Notes under the pieces: model-generated | Database searches by the model: none | Seen by the model: the letters and a program-made list of their open reading frames with translations, nothing else | Told to the model about the DNA's origin: nothing | Shown here: positions 8,439-16,671 of the stretch, in pieces | Layout of the letters: every line of letters starts with the position of its first letter | How positions within the stretch are numbered: position 1 is the first letter of the stretch | Program-made: the position numbers and the translations under genes | Assembly: GCA_016871175.1 (NCBI GenBank) | Contig: VFZL01000010.1 | Coordinates: forward strand, 1 to 64,000 | DNA: 64,000 bases | Direction: 5' to 3' | Source: Acidimicrobiia bacterium | Lineage (GTDB): Bacteria > Acidobacteriota > Vicinamibacteria > Vicinamibacterales > CAVVIG01

Positions 8439-10304
8439 ATGCGCGGGGCCGGTCTCACGGGTGTCGCGTCAGTTGCGTGCGTCCTCGTGATCGGGATCGC
8501 CGCGCACACGCCTGCGCACGCCCGACAGCATCAGGCGCGTTCGTCCTCAGACGCCATCGATGCGGGTGCGCTGTTCCGCGCGCAGTGCACCTCCTGCCAC
8601 GGGGGCACCGATGTCCGCATCCCCTCCGCTGAGGCACTCCGGCAGCGGACGCCGGAAGCCGTGCTCGACGCGCTGAACATCGGGTCGATGCGCCAGCAAG
8701 GCAGCGGCCTGACGGACGCCGAGCGACGCGCGATCGCGACGTACCTGACGGGCCGCGCACCGGCGGATCGCGCGTCGGACGTCGTCGCGAACAGGCCGGC
8801 AGCGTGCGTAGCGGCACCCCCGCTGACATCGACAGACCGCGTGTTGTGGGGCGGCTGGGGTCCATCGCTCTCCAACGCACGGTTCCAGCCGGCGGCACAA
8901 GCCGGTTTGCGCGTCGACCAGATTCCGCGACTGAAACTGAAGTGGGCGTTCGGATTGCCGGCCGCGACATCGGCGCGAGGCCTCCCGACCGTCGCGGGCG
9001 ACCGTGTGTTCTTTGGGAGCCAGGACGGGACCGTCTACGCGCTGGACGCGAGGAGCGGCTGCACGATCTGGACCTTCAAGGCGAAAGCCGGCGTGCGGGC
9101 TCCCGTCGTCATCGACGCGACGGTCGGCTCAGGCATCACGGCGTACTTTGGCGACGGGCGGTCGAACGTCTACGCGCTTAACGCCGCCACAGGCCAGTTG
9201 CTCTGGACGCGACCGGCCGACGATCATCCCGGCTCTCACATCACCGGCGCACCGGCGGTGTACCAAGGGCGGGTCTACGTCGGCATCGCCTCCTTCGAGG
9301 AAGCTCAAGGGAACAATGCCAAATACGACTGCTGCACGTTTCGCGGCAGCATCGTCGCGCTCAACGCGGCCAATGGCTCGCTCGTCTGGAAGACGTACAC
9401 GATTGACGCGGAGCCTGGCCCGATCGGTACGAACCGTGGAGGATCCACGCGCTTCGGCCCGTCGGGCGCCGGTGTCTGGGCCTCCCCCACCATCGACGTC
9501 AAGCGGCGGCTGCTCTACGCCGCGACCGGCAACATGTACACCGAGCCGCAGCAGAAGACGAGCGATGCCGTGATGGCGTTCGATCTGGACAGCGGCCGCA
9601 TCGCGTGGACAATGCAGGCGACTCCGAATGACGTCTTCGTCGTCGGCTGTAATCGGCCCAATCCTGCCAATTGCCCCACGGTTGAAGGTCTCGGACCGGA
9701 CTTCGATTTCGGGAACGCTCCGATGCTGGTGAATCTGGCGAGCGGTCGAGACATGATCGTGATTGGTCAGAAGTCCGGCGTCGGCTTCGCGCTCGACCCT
9801 GACAAGCGTGGCGAGATCGTTTGGCAGTATCGCGCGGGAAAAGGGAGTGCGCTAGGCGGGATGGAGTTCGGATCCGCGGCGGATGACACCAACGCCTATT
9901 TCCCCGTAGCCGACCCGAATCAGCCGACGGCGGGCGAGCTCCACGCGGTGCGGCTTGCATCGGGCGAGCGTGCCTGGCTGACGCCTCCGCGCCCTCTGCT
10001 CTGCGGCGCACGCGGACGCGGCTGCACACCGGCCATCCTCGCAGCAATCACGGTGATTCCCGGGGCCGTGTTCGCAGGCGCCATGGATGGCGGCCTCCGC
10101 GCATATGCGACGACGGACGGATTGCTGCTGTGGGAGTTCGACACGAACCGGGAGTTCACGACCGCGAACGGTGTGAAAGCCGCAGGCGCGTCCATCAACG
10201 GACCCGGCCCCGTCGTCGCCGGAGGCATGGTGCTCGTGAACTCCGGCTACGGCGCGCTCGGCGGCCGTCCTGGGAACGTCCTGCTCGCGTTCGCCGTGGA
10301 GTGA
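8439..10304 (+). CDS. Quinohemoprotein-like dehydrogenase (cytochrome c plus PQQ-type beta-propeller)
   Basis: The ATG at 8439 gives a clean signal peptide (residues 1-28, ending AHA); the open frame further upstream overlaps the previous gene. Heme motif C50-T-S-C53-H54 lies in a short N-terminal cytochrome c domain. An eight-bladed propeller follows, with repeated blades of the type GTVYALDARSGCTIWTF. A vicinal cysteine pair (C298-C299, in KYDCCTFRG) resembles the one typical of PQQ-dependent alcohol and polyvinyl-alcohol dehydrogenases. The likely role is periplasmic oxidation of an alcohol with electrons passed to cytochrome c. The substrate is not evident. It is probably co-expressed with the upstream heme/copper protein. 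Confidence 0.8.
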   Translation: MRGAGLTGVASVACVLVIGIAAHTPAHARQHQARSSSDAIDAGALFRAQCTSCHGGTDVRIPSAEALRQRTPEAVLDALNIGSMRQQGSGLTDAERRAIATYLTGRAPADRASDVVANRPAACVAAPPLTSTDRVLWGGWGPSLSNARFQPAAQAGLRVDQIPRLKLKWAFGLPAATSARGLPTVAGDRVFFGSQDGTVYALDARSGCTIWTFKAKAGVRAPVVIDATVGSGITAYFGDGRSNVYALNAATGQLLWTRPADDHPGSHITGAPAVYQGRVYVGIASFEEAQGNNAKYDCCTFRGSIVALNAANGSLVWKTYTIDAEPGPIGTNRGGSTRFGPSGAGVWASPTIDVKRRLLYAATGNMYTEPQQKTSDAVMAFDLDSGRIAWTMQATPNDVFVVGCNRPNPANCPTVEGLGPDFDFGNAPMLVNLASGRDMIVIGQKSGVGFALDPDKRGEIVWQYRAGKGSALGGMEFGSAADDTNAYFPVADPNQPTAGELHAVRLASGERAWLTPPRPLLCGARGRGCTPAILAAITVIPGAVFAGAMDGGLRAYATTDGLLLWEFDTNREFTTANGVKAAGASINGPGPVVAGGMVLVNSGYGALGGRPGNVLLAFAVE

Positions 10305-10331
10305 GGGGACTCTCCCTGCTCTCGCCTTTCG

Positions 10332-11222
10332 TCACGGCTCTTTCGTGTAGTGAGCCGTTCCGAGCTTCCGAAACGCCCCGCCGTCTACGGAGAACTCTTC
10401 GTTGATGTCGAACGCGGTCTCCGACAGCACTGACATCACGCGACGTAACTGATACGTCTTCCCGCCCGACACGAGCGGTGTGGTCTGGAAGACAATCGCG
10501 AGCGGACTGGTCCAGTTACCGAGACTCATCAGCTCGACGCCATCCGCACGCCGCTCGTGGTAGGCGATCGCTTTCGTCTCCGCATTGACGCCAATGGCGA
10601 TCGTCTCCTTGAACGGCTTGCCCATCGACTGACCGTCGACCGTGCCCTGTACGAACTGTGTGCCGCTGGGCGTCGAGAACGTCACTGTGCCGGAGCGCTC
10701 GCCGGAGCTCAGGGGAGGGAATTCACCGCCGAGGTAATCGAACTTCCATCGGCCCGTAAAGTAGTCTGCGCGTTGGGTGACGTGCGTTTGCGCAACGTCC
10801 TGGCGTGCGCGCCGCTGCAAATCGAACGTCACGGCGATCGCCTGGTTGCCAACGCCGACCGTGCCGTTACCGCGCAGCACGTTCCCGTCCGCCTTCAGAT
10901 CCGCCGCGACTCGCACAGCGCCAAGCTTGGAGTCCGCCACGCCTTCGATCGAGACCGTCGGCGCGTTCACGGTCACCTTGGCGAGCGCGGTCTCGCTGTT
11001 CTCGCCCACGCCGCTGGTGGACCCAGCATAACCGTCGCCCGCCTTCACGATGGTCATGATGATCAAACTGACCGTGCCGTCCGCGGACTTCAGCGTGCCC
11101 CGCCAATTGCCGATCACAGGGTCGCCCTGCCCGATGACGAGCGCCGGCATCGAGAGCGCGAGACAGAACGCGATAAGCCCAACAACCCGTGAAACCACCA
11201 ACGCGTGAACTTTTGAGCCCAT
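10332..11222 (-). CDS. Secreted protein of unknown function, signal peptide built on an octamer repeat array
   Basis: The ATG at 11222 gives a 296-residue protein with a signal peptide ending near ALVIGQ. The mature part begins with GNWRGTLKSADGTVSLIIM and is rich in short beta-strands, resembling the secreted extracellular proteins common in acidobacteria; no enzyme motif is visible. The first 20 codons lie inside a degenerate 8-bp tandem repeat that starts at the previous gene's stop. This gives a repeated octapeptide (GSKVHRIM, GSKVHALV, VSRVVGLI), of which the last two are in the signal peptide. The gene follows the serine hydrolase by 37 bp and could be co-transcribed with it. Confidence 0.6.
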   Translation of the reverse strand: MGSKVHALVVSRVVGLIAFCLALSMPALVIGQGDPVIGNWRGTLKSADGTVSLIIMTIVKAGDGYAGSTSGVGENSETALAKVTVNAPTVSIEGVADSKLGAVRVAADLKADGNVLRGNGTVGVGNQAIAVTFDLQRRARQDVAQTHVTQRADYFTGRWKFDYLGGEFPPLSSGERSGTVTFSTPSGTQFVQGTVDGQSMGKPFKETIAIGVNAETKAIAYHERRADGVELMSLGNWTSPLAIVFQTTPLVSGGKTYQLRRVMSVLSETAFDINEEFSVDGGAFRKLGTAHYTKEP

Positions 11223-11262
11223 GATCCGATGAACCTTCGAACCCTTGAATCCTTGAACCCTA
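11164..11262 (-). repeat. Degenerate 8-bp tandem repeat array (consensus GGTTCA-G)
   Basis: Read on the minus strand right after the TAG at 11262-11260, the sequence divides into twelve consecutive octamers: GGTTCAAG, GATTCAAG, GGTTCGAA, GGTTCATC, GGATCATG, GGCTCAAA, AGTTCACG, CGTTGGTG, GTTTCACG, GGTTGTTG, GGCTTATC, GCGTTCTG. Similarity fades gradually into the coding region. The fifth unit contains the ATG of the downstream gene. Because eight is not a multiple of three, three units encode one octapeptide repeat. Confidence 0.8.
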
Positions 11263-12627
11263 TTGGACGATGGCCTGCATGACGGCGTTTTCGAAATCGC
11301 GGTTGAGCTGGGCATTCATCGCCTGTTGGATAAGGATCATCGCGGTCAGCCGCTCCTTGCGGTCCACCCAGAAGTGTGTGCCGAAGGCGCCGTCCCAGCC
11401 GAAGCTTCCCGCCGATACGCGACGATTCGCCGTGATCGGATCCAAGACAACTTCCACCGTCAGACCGAAACCCATCCCCTTTCGCGTGCCCTCAGGATTC
11501 GACTGCGCGTACAGGTCGCCGGTGTGATTCGAGGACATGAGGTCCACGCTCCTCGGGCTGAGGAGGCGCGAGCCGTTCCACGCGCCGCCATTGGCCAACA
11601 TCTGTGCGAACTGCGCGTAGTCTTGAGCCGTGGACCACAAACCGCCCCCGCCCGAGAAGAACGTCCGCGTCGCGAGCCAGTCCGGCGTGTCCTGCCGATC
11701 CAGCCGACCCGGTGTGCGGCGGTACAGCGTGACGATGCGCGGCGCATGAGCGTCCAGCGGGAAGAAGCCGGTGTCCTTCATGCCGAGTGGATCGAAGATC
11801 CGCTGTCTGAGAAACTGATCGAACGTCAGCCCGGAGACCACTTCGACGATCCGGCCGAGAACGTCGATGCCCGCCAATCCGCTGTACCGCCACTGCGTGC
11901 CTGGCTGAAAGTCGAGTGGCACCGCGCCGAGCTGTGCAACCCATGTGGCGAGCGTGCCGCTGGGCTTGCGTGGGGCGATGCGGCCGCCTTCGCGCGTGCC
12001 CGCGCCTCCGCTCTGGAGCCCCGCGGTGTGCGTCAGGAGATCGCGAACGGTGATCTCACGTGCAGCGGGCACCGTGTAGATCTCGGGTTCACTGGCCTGC
12101 TGCTGGCCTTGAGCCCCCGACGCCGCGGCCAACCGCGCGGGCGCCGCCTTGGGCATCGCGATTGTGGTGTTCTTGAACTCCGGGATGAATCGCGACACCG
12201 GGTCGGTGAGACGCAGCGTGCCTTCCTCCATCAGCATCAGAATCGCCACACCGGTCACCGGCTTCGTCATGGACGCCATGCGAAACACGCCGTCTTTGCG
12301 CATCGGCGTCTTCGCCTCGGCGTCCATCATTCCAGTGGCTTCGAAGTGAGCCGTGCGCCCACTCCGTGCCACGAGCGTCACCGCGCCAGCGATCTGGCGC
12401 TCGTCGATGTAGCGCTGCACCAGCTGCCCAATCCGCTGCAGACGTTCGAGCGACAGGCCGACATCCTCACCTATCGAGGCGGGTGCCGCGGCTGGCGCCA
12501 CCGCAAAGGCCACGAGCGCAGCGGCGACGGCCGCTGTGCCGACAATCGCGACACCGAGTCGGTGCGCTCGAGAGCGAACGCCGGTTGATGGCACGCCTCG
12601 CCGGGTCGAACGGATCAGTCTCTCCAT
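11260..12627 (-). CDS. Class C beta-lactamase-family serine hydrolase
   Basis: This 455-residue protein starts at the ATG at 12627, preceded by GGGAGG. An N-terminal signal or anchor segment spans about residues 25-50. The catalytic SxxK is present as S119-M-T-K122. The YxN-type motif is YSG in 'WRYSGLAG', as in many esterase or EstB-like members of the family. A GG-rich loop near 'FFSGGGGLWSTAQDYAQF' is typical of this group. Family members hydrolyse esters or D-amino-acid peptides in the periplasm; true beta-lactamase activity is not implied. It is convergent with nothing and lies downstream of the ankyrin gene on the same strand (27-bp gap). Confidence 0.82.
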   Translation of the reverse strand: MERLIRSTRRGVPSTGVRSRAHRLGVAIVGTAAVAAALVAFAVAPAAAPASIGEDVGLSLERLQRIGQLVQRYIDERQIAGAVTLVARSGRTAHFEATGMMDAEAKTPMRKDGVFRMASMTKPVTGVAILMLMEEGTLRLTDPVSRFIPEFKNTTIAMPKAAPARLAAASGAQGQQQASEPEIYTVPAAREITVRDLLTHTAGLQSGGAGTREGGRIAPRKPSGTLATWVAQLGAVPLDFQPGTQWRYSGLAGIDVLGRIVEVVSGLTFDQFLRQRIFDPLGMKDTGFFPLDAHAPRIVTLYRRTPGRLDRQDTPDWLATRTFFSGGGGLWSTAQDYAQFAQMLANGGAWNGSRLLSPRSVDLMSSNHTGDLYAQSNPEGTRKGMGFGLTVEVVLDPITANRRVSAGSFGWDGAFGTHFWVDRKERLTAMILIQQAMNAQLNRDFENAVMQAIVQ

Positions 12628-12654
12628 GGACAGCCTCCCCTTCGCGGCGGTCAC

Positions 12655-14112
12655 CTAGCGACCGGTGGACCGACCGGCACCCATCAGCTCACTCATGAAC
12701 GCGGCCGTCTGCGGACGCACTTTGTAGAGCGCGCCAAGGTGAATCCCCTCCGCCACGCTGAGCGGCGTCAGACCATCTGTATTTGTCACATCCAAGCGAG
12801 CACCGTGCTCGACGAGGAACCGCACCACCGAATTCGCGCCGGTCAAGGCCGCCCCGTGGAGGGCAGTGTTGCCGGCGATGTCGACGGCATCGATGCGCGC
12901 GCCGCGCGATGCGAGCAACGTGACGGCCTCGAGCGATGCGGACTCCGTCCACCACGTGTGGCGACCTTCGTCGTACCCGATGCCCGCAGCGGCGACAAGC
13001 GGGGTCGTGCCGGTGTCGGTCGCCAGCGCCGGATCGGCGCCGCGCTCGATCAACAGCCGCATCAGGGGAACATCGACCGCCTGCGAGGCAAGGAGCAAGG
13101 GCGTTGCGCCTTTGGTGCTCAAGAAGGTGAAGACGCCAGGCACCGCCTTCGTCGCGCGCGCATTGGGATCCGCACCGCGGTCTAGCAACGCTTTGGCGAG
13201 CGTCAAGCTGTCGACCGTGCCGCGGCCGATCGGGTTGGGCATCGCCACGGTATCTGGTCGCCTGGACCGCGCCAGGGTGTGGAGCGGTGTCCATCCGAGT
13301 CGATTTGCCTTCGGATCGGCGCCCCGCTCGAGCAGGTGCAGCGCAAGCTCGTAGTGCGCGTTGACCATCGCCACGATGAGCGCAGAACTGCCGTCTGGTG
13401 CCGCGGTCTCGATCGGCGCACCCGTGTCGAGGAGCACATCCACCGTCTCCCGATCACCAGTGCGGACCGCGAACACGAGTGCCGGGAATCCAGCGGTCGA
13501 CTGCGCGTCGACGTCGGCACCGTGCGTCACGAGCACCCGAATCACCGCTGGATGCTCCTGGGCTGCCGCCCACATGAGCGCCGTCTGCCCGCGGTAGCGC
13601 TCGCGCGCGTTCACGTCGGCGCCGCTGGCGATGAGCCGCTCGACCACGGCGACGCTTCCAGCCCGCGCGGCCGTCATCAGAGGCGTCTCGCCTTCCGGCA
13701 GTGCACCATTCGGGTCTGCGCCGGCTTCGAGCAGCCGGTCGACGATGCCGAGGCTTCCATTCGCGCAGGCCAGTGAGAGCGGGGTCACACCATACTGATT
13801 CGCCGCTCGGGCGTCCGCACCCGCGCGAATCAATCGATCGACCAGGTCCGCATCGTCCGCGTAGGCGGCCCAATGCAGCGCGGTTGCGCCGTCCGCCGCT
13901 GGTGCGTTGACATCGGCGCGCTCCCGCAACGCTTGGCCGATGGCGCCTCGATCCCCACGCTGAACCGCATCTACGAGGCGCGACGTGGCGGTGCCGTCAC
14001 TCGCGCGTTGAGCCGCCGAGGCCTGCCAGGAACACGCGACGAGGCACAGCAGGATGGCTGCGCGGGCTCGATTGGCGGGAACGGCGAGTGGGCTCAGCCG
14101 CATGAGGGGCAT
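12655..14112 (-). CDS. Secreted ankyrin-repeat protein
   Basis: The ATG at 14112 has the ribosome-binding site GAGGAAGG; an upstream in-frame ATG at 14292 would overlap the divergent gene. The 485-residue product has a signal peptide (about 1-33, ending ASAAQ). About twelve ankyrin repeats follow with the classical 'G-TALHWAA...-LL-GADPN' pattern from residue 40 to the end. It is presumably a periplasmic protein-protein scaffold. It diverges from the DUF1592 cytochrome only 47 bp away. Ankyrin genes next to DUF1592/DUF1552 pairs recur in acidobacteria as far as I know, so a role with those proteins is plausible. Confidence 0.85.
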   Translation of the reverse strand: MPLMRLSPLAVPANRARAAILLCLVACSWQASAAQRASDGTATSRLVDAVQRGDRGAIGQALRERADVNAPAADGATALHWAAYADDADLVDRLIRAGADARAANQYGVTPLSLACANGSLGIVDRLLEAGADPNGALPEGETPLMTAARAGSVAVVERLIASGADVNARERYRGQTALMWAAAQEHPAVIRVLVTHGADVDAQSTAGFPALVFAVRTGDRETVDVLLDTGAPIETAAPDGSSALIVAMVNAHYELALHLLERGADPKANRLGWTPLHTLARSRRPDTVAMPNPIGRGTVDSLTLAKALLDRGADPNARATKAVPGVFTFLSTKGATPLLLASQAVDVPLMRLLIERGADPALATDTGTTPLVAAAGIGYDEGRHTWWTESASLEAVTLLASRGARIDAVDIAGNTALHGAALTGANSVVRFLVEHGARLDVTNTDGLTPLSVAEGIHLGALYKVRPQTAAFMSELMGAGRSTGR

Positions 14113-14159
14113 GATATCCTTCCTCGGACGCAGAGGCGAGCCCGACGAGCCTGCGGCCG

Positions 14160-16658
14160 GTGGTCGCCGCGATACGAGCAAGCAGATTCGGAGGTGTGGT
14201 GCGTATCGGCGGACTGGCGGTCGGCGTCCTCCTGACAGGTGCATTACACCCGCTCTCCGACGCGCGCGCGAGCCAAGCGGCATCCAACCCAAGTGCCGAC
14301 GACCGATCGTTGATCGCGCGCTACTGCGTCACCTGCCACAACGACCGCCTGCGGACCGCGCAGCTGACTCTCGAGCAGCTGGACCCGGCGGAGGCGCCGG
14401 CTCAGGCGAGCGTATGGGAGAAGGTGATCCGCAAGCTACGAGCTGGTGCCATGCCGCCCATGGGATCGCCACGCCCCGATCCAGCGGCGGTGTCGGACTT
14501 CGTGGCCACGCTGGAACGGACGATCGATCACGCAGCCGCCAACCGGCCACACCCGGGACGCCCCGCCTCGGCCCATCGCCTAAATCGCGCGGAGTATCGC
14601 AACGCGATTCGCGATCTCCTCGCCGTGGGCGTCGATGTCGCCGACCTGCTGCCTCCCGATTCGGGCAGCTTTGGGTTCGACAACATCGGCGACGTATTGG
14701 GCCTTTCGCCTCTGCTGATCGAGCGCTATCTCTCCGCCGCTCGCCGGATCAGTCGTGTCGCCATCGGCAGCGCATCGATCGCGCCGACCACCGACACGTT
14801 CCGCGTGCCGTCCGACCTGACGCAGGACACGACGGCGCCCGGTCAGCCGTTCGGTACGCGAGGCGGCCTCGTGATTCCCTACACGTTCCCGCTCGACGGC
14901 GCCTACGACATCCGCCTGCGGCTGGCTCGTGAGTCGGTCACGGACGCGGTGACTGGGATCAGGGGACGACACGATATCGACGTCACGATCGACGGCGTGC
15001 GCGTGAAGCGGTTCACCCTCGTCGATGGGCGGTTGCGGCACGAGGACGGCTCGCTCGCTCCCGAAGAACGGGGCACTCTGATCATACCCGGCTCCCGACG
15101 AAACCTCGGCTTCTATGGCGACGATGTGGCGCGCGTCGCGGACGAGGGGCTGCGGGTCCGCGTGCTGGTGAGAGCGGGACCGCGACTGCTCGGCGTGACG
15201 TTTGCCCGCCACTCGGCCGTCGAGATCGAGAGCATTCGGCAACCCTTCCTGCGGGCGGCACCGGAGAACGGCGATTCGCACGGCGCACCGTATCTCAGTA
15301 GCGTCGCGATCACTGGCCCGTTCGACGGCACAGCCGGTGGGGACACACCGAGTCGTCGACGCCTCTTGACCTGTCAGCCGAGCGCGGACACGGCCGCCGT
15401 CGCGTGCGCCCGTCGCATCCTCTCCACGTTGGCGAGGCGCGCGTATCGGCGTCCAGTGACGCCCGCTGACGTGAACGATCTCCTCGCCTTCTTCCGCGAA
15501 GGTCGAGCCGCCGGCGGGTTCGACGCGGGCATCGAGTTGGCGCTGACACGGCTCCTCGTCGGACCAGCTTTTCTGCTGCGCATGGAGTTCGATCCGCCCA
15601 ACGCGCGGCCAGGGTCCGTTCACGCAGTCAGCGACGTCGAGCTGGCCTCGCGCCTTTCGTTCTTCTTGTGGAGCAGCATTCCGGATGAAGAACTGTTGAC
15701 CCTTGCCGAACGCGGTCGTCTTCGTGATCCCGGTACGCTCGAGCGACAGGTGCGCCGGATGCTCGCGGATCTCAAGGCGCACGCGCTGGTGGAAAACTTC
15801 GTCGGCCAGTGGCTCTACCTGCGAAATGTCCCGCACGTCAGGCCCGACCGGCAGCTCTTCCCGGATTTCGACGAGAACCTGCGGCAGGCGTTCCGTCGCG
15901 AAACCGAGCTCTTCGTCGAGGGCCTGTTACGTGACGATCGGCCGGCCCTCGAGCTGCTGACCGCCAACTACTCGTTCATCAACGAGCGGCTGGCGCGACA
16001 CTACGGCGTTCGCGGCGTTTACGGCGAGCGCTTCCGACGCGTGACGTTCGAGGATGGCGTACGCGGCGGACTCCTCGGGCAAGGGAGCATTCTCACGGTG
16101 CGCTCGTACGTGAACCGGACGTCACCGGTACTTCGCGGCGTGTGGATCCTCGAGAACATCCTCGGTGCGCCTCCACCGCCGCCGCCACCGAACGTGCCCG
16201 CGCTCGTGGATACGGACAACAACGGCCAGGTGCTGTCGATGCGCGAGCGGATGGTGCAGCACCGGCGCAACCCGGCTTGCGCGGGCTGCCACGCGAAGAT
16301 GGATCCGCTCGGGCTGCCGCTCGAGCAGTTCGACGCCGTGGGACGGCTCCGGGTGCGCGGAGAATCCAACGAGCCGCTGGATCTGTCTGGCGCCTTGCCC
16401 AACGGCAAGGCCTTCACCGGCGTGACGGGACTTCGCCAGGCGCTCGTCACGCAACCCGACGAGTTTCTCACCACCGTCACGGAGAAGATGCTGACCTACG
16501 CGCTGGGACGCGGGCTCGAGTACTCTGACGCCCCAGCGGTCCGTGGCATCATCAAGGGCGCAGCCGGGACCGATCATCGTCTCTCGTCGCTCATCGTCGG
16601 GATCGTGAAGAGCGCGCCGTTCCAGCAGCGACAGGCGGCCGACGCGCAGCGGAAGTAG
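14160..16658 (+). CDS. DUF1587/1592/1588/1585 multidomain c-type cytochrome
   Basis: The product has 832 residues. A signal peptide (about 1-38) is followed by a heme motif C56-V-T-C59-H60 (planctomycete-type cytochrome). DUF1587 comes next (HRLNRAEYRNAIRDLL near residue 140), then DUF1595/DUF1592, DUF1588 with a second CxxCH (PACAGCHAKMDPLGLPLEQF near residue 705), and C-terminal DUF1585 (EFLTTVTEKMLTYALGRGLE). Proteins with this order are abundant in Planctomycetes, Verrucomicrobia and Acidobacteria and are suspected to act in extracytoplasmic polymer degradation; the reaction is not established. A GTG at about 14199 is an alternative start. The DUF1552 gene follows 13 bp later, an operon. 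Confidence 0.88.
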   Translation: MVAAIRASRFGGVVRIGGLAVGVLLTGALHPLSDARASQAASNPSADDRSLIARYCVTCHNDRLRTAQLTLEQLDPAEAPAQASVWEKVIRKLRAGAMPPMGSPRPDPAAVSDFVATLERTIDHAAANRPHPGRPASAHRLNRAEYRNAIRDLLAVGVDVADLLPPDSGSFGFDNIGDVLGLSPLLIERYLSAARRISRVAIGSASIAPTTDTFRVPSDLTQDTTAPGQPFGTRGGLVIPYTFPLDGAYDIRLRLARESVTDAVTGIRGRHDIDVTIDGVRVKRFTLVDGRLRHEDGSLAPEERGTLIIPGSRRNLGFYGDDVARVADEGLRVRVLVRAGPRLLGVTFARHSAVEIESIRQPFLRAAPENGDSHGAPYLSSVAITGPFDGTAGGDTPSRRRLLTCQPSADTAAVACARRILSTLARRAYRRPVTPADVNDLLAFFREGRAAGGFDAGIELALTRLLVGPAFLLRMEFDPPNARPGSVHAVSDVELASRLSFFLWSSIPDEELLTLAERGRLRDPGTLERQVRRMLADLKAHALVENFVGQWLYLRNVPHVRPDRQLFPDFDENLRQAFRRETELFVEGLLRDDRPALELLTANYSFINERLARHYGVRGVYGERFRRVTFEDGVRGGLLGQGSILTVRSYVNRTSPVLRGVWILENILGAPPPPPPPNVPALVDTDNNGQVLSMRERMVQHRRNPACAGCHAKMDPLGLPLEQFDAVGRLRVRGESNEPLDLSGALPNGKAFTGVTGLRQALVTQPDEFLTTVTEKMLTYALGRGLEYSDAPAVRGIIKGAAGTDHRLSSLIVGIVKSAPFQQRQAADAQRK

Positions 16659-16671
16659 ACTGGGAGTCGAC

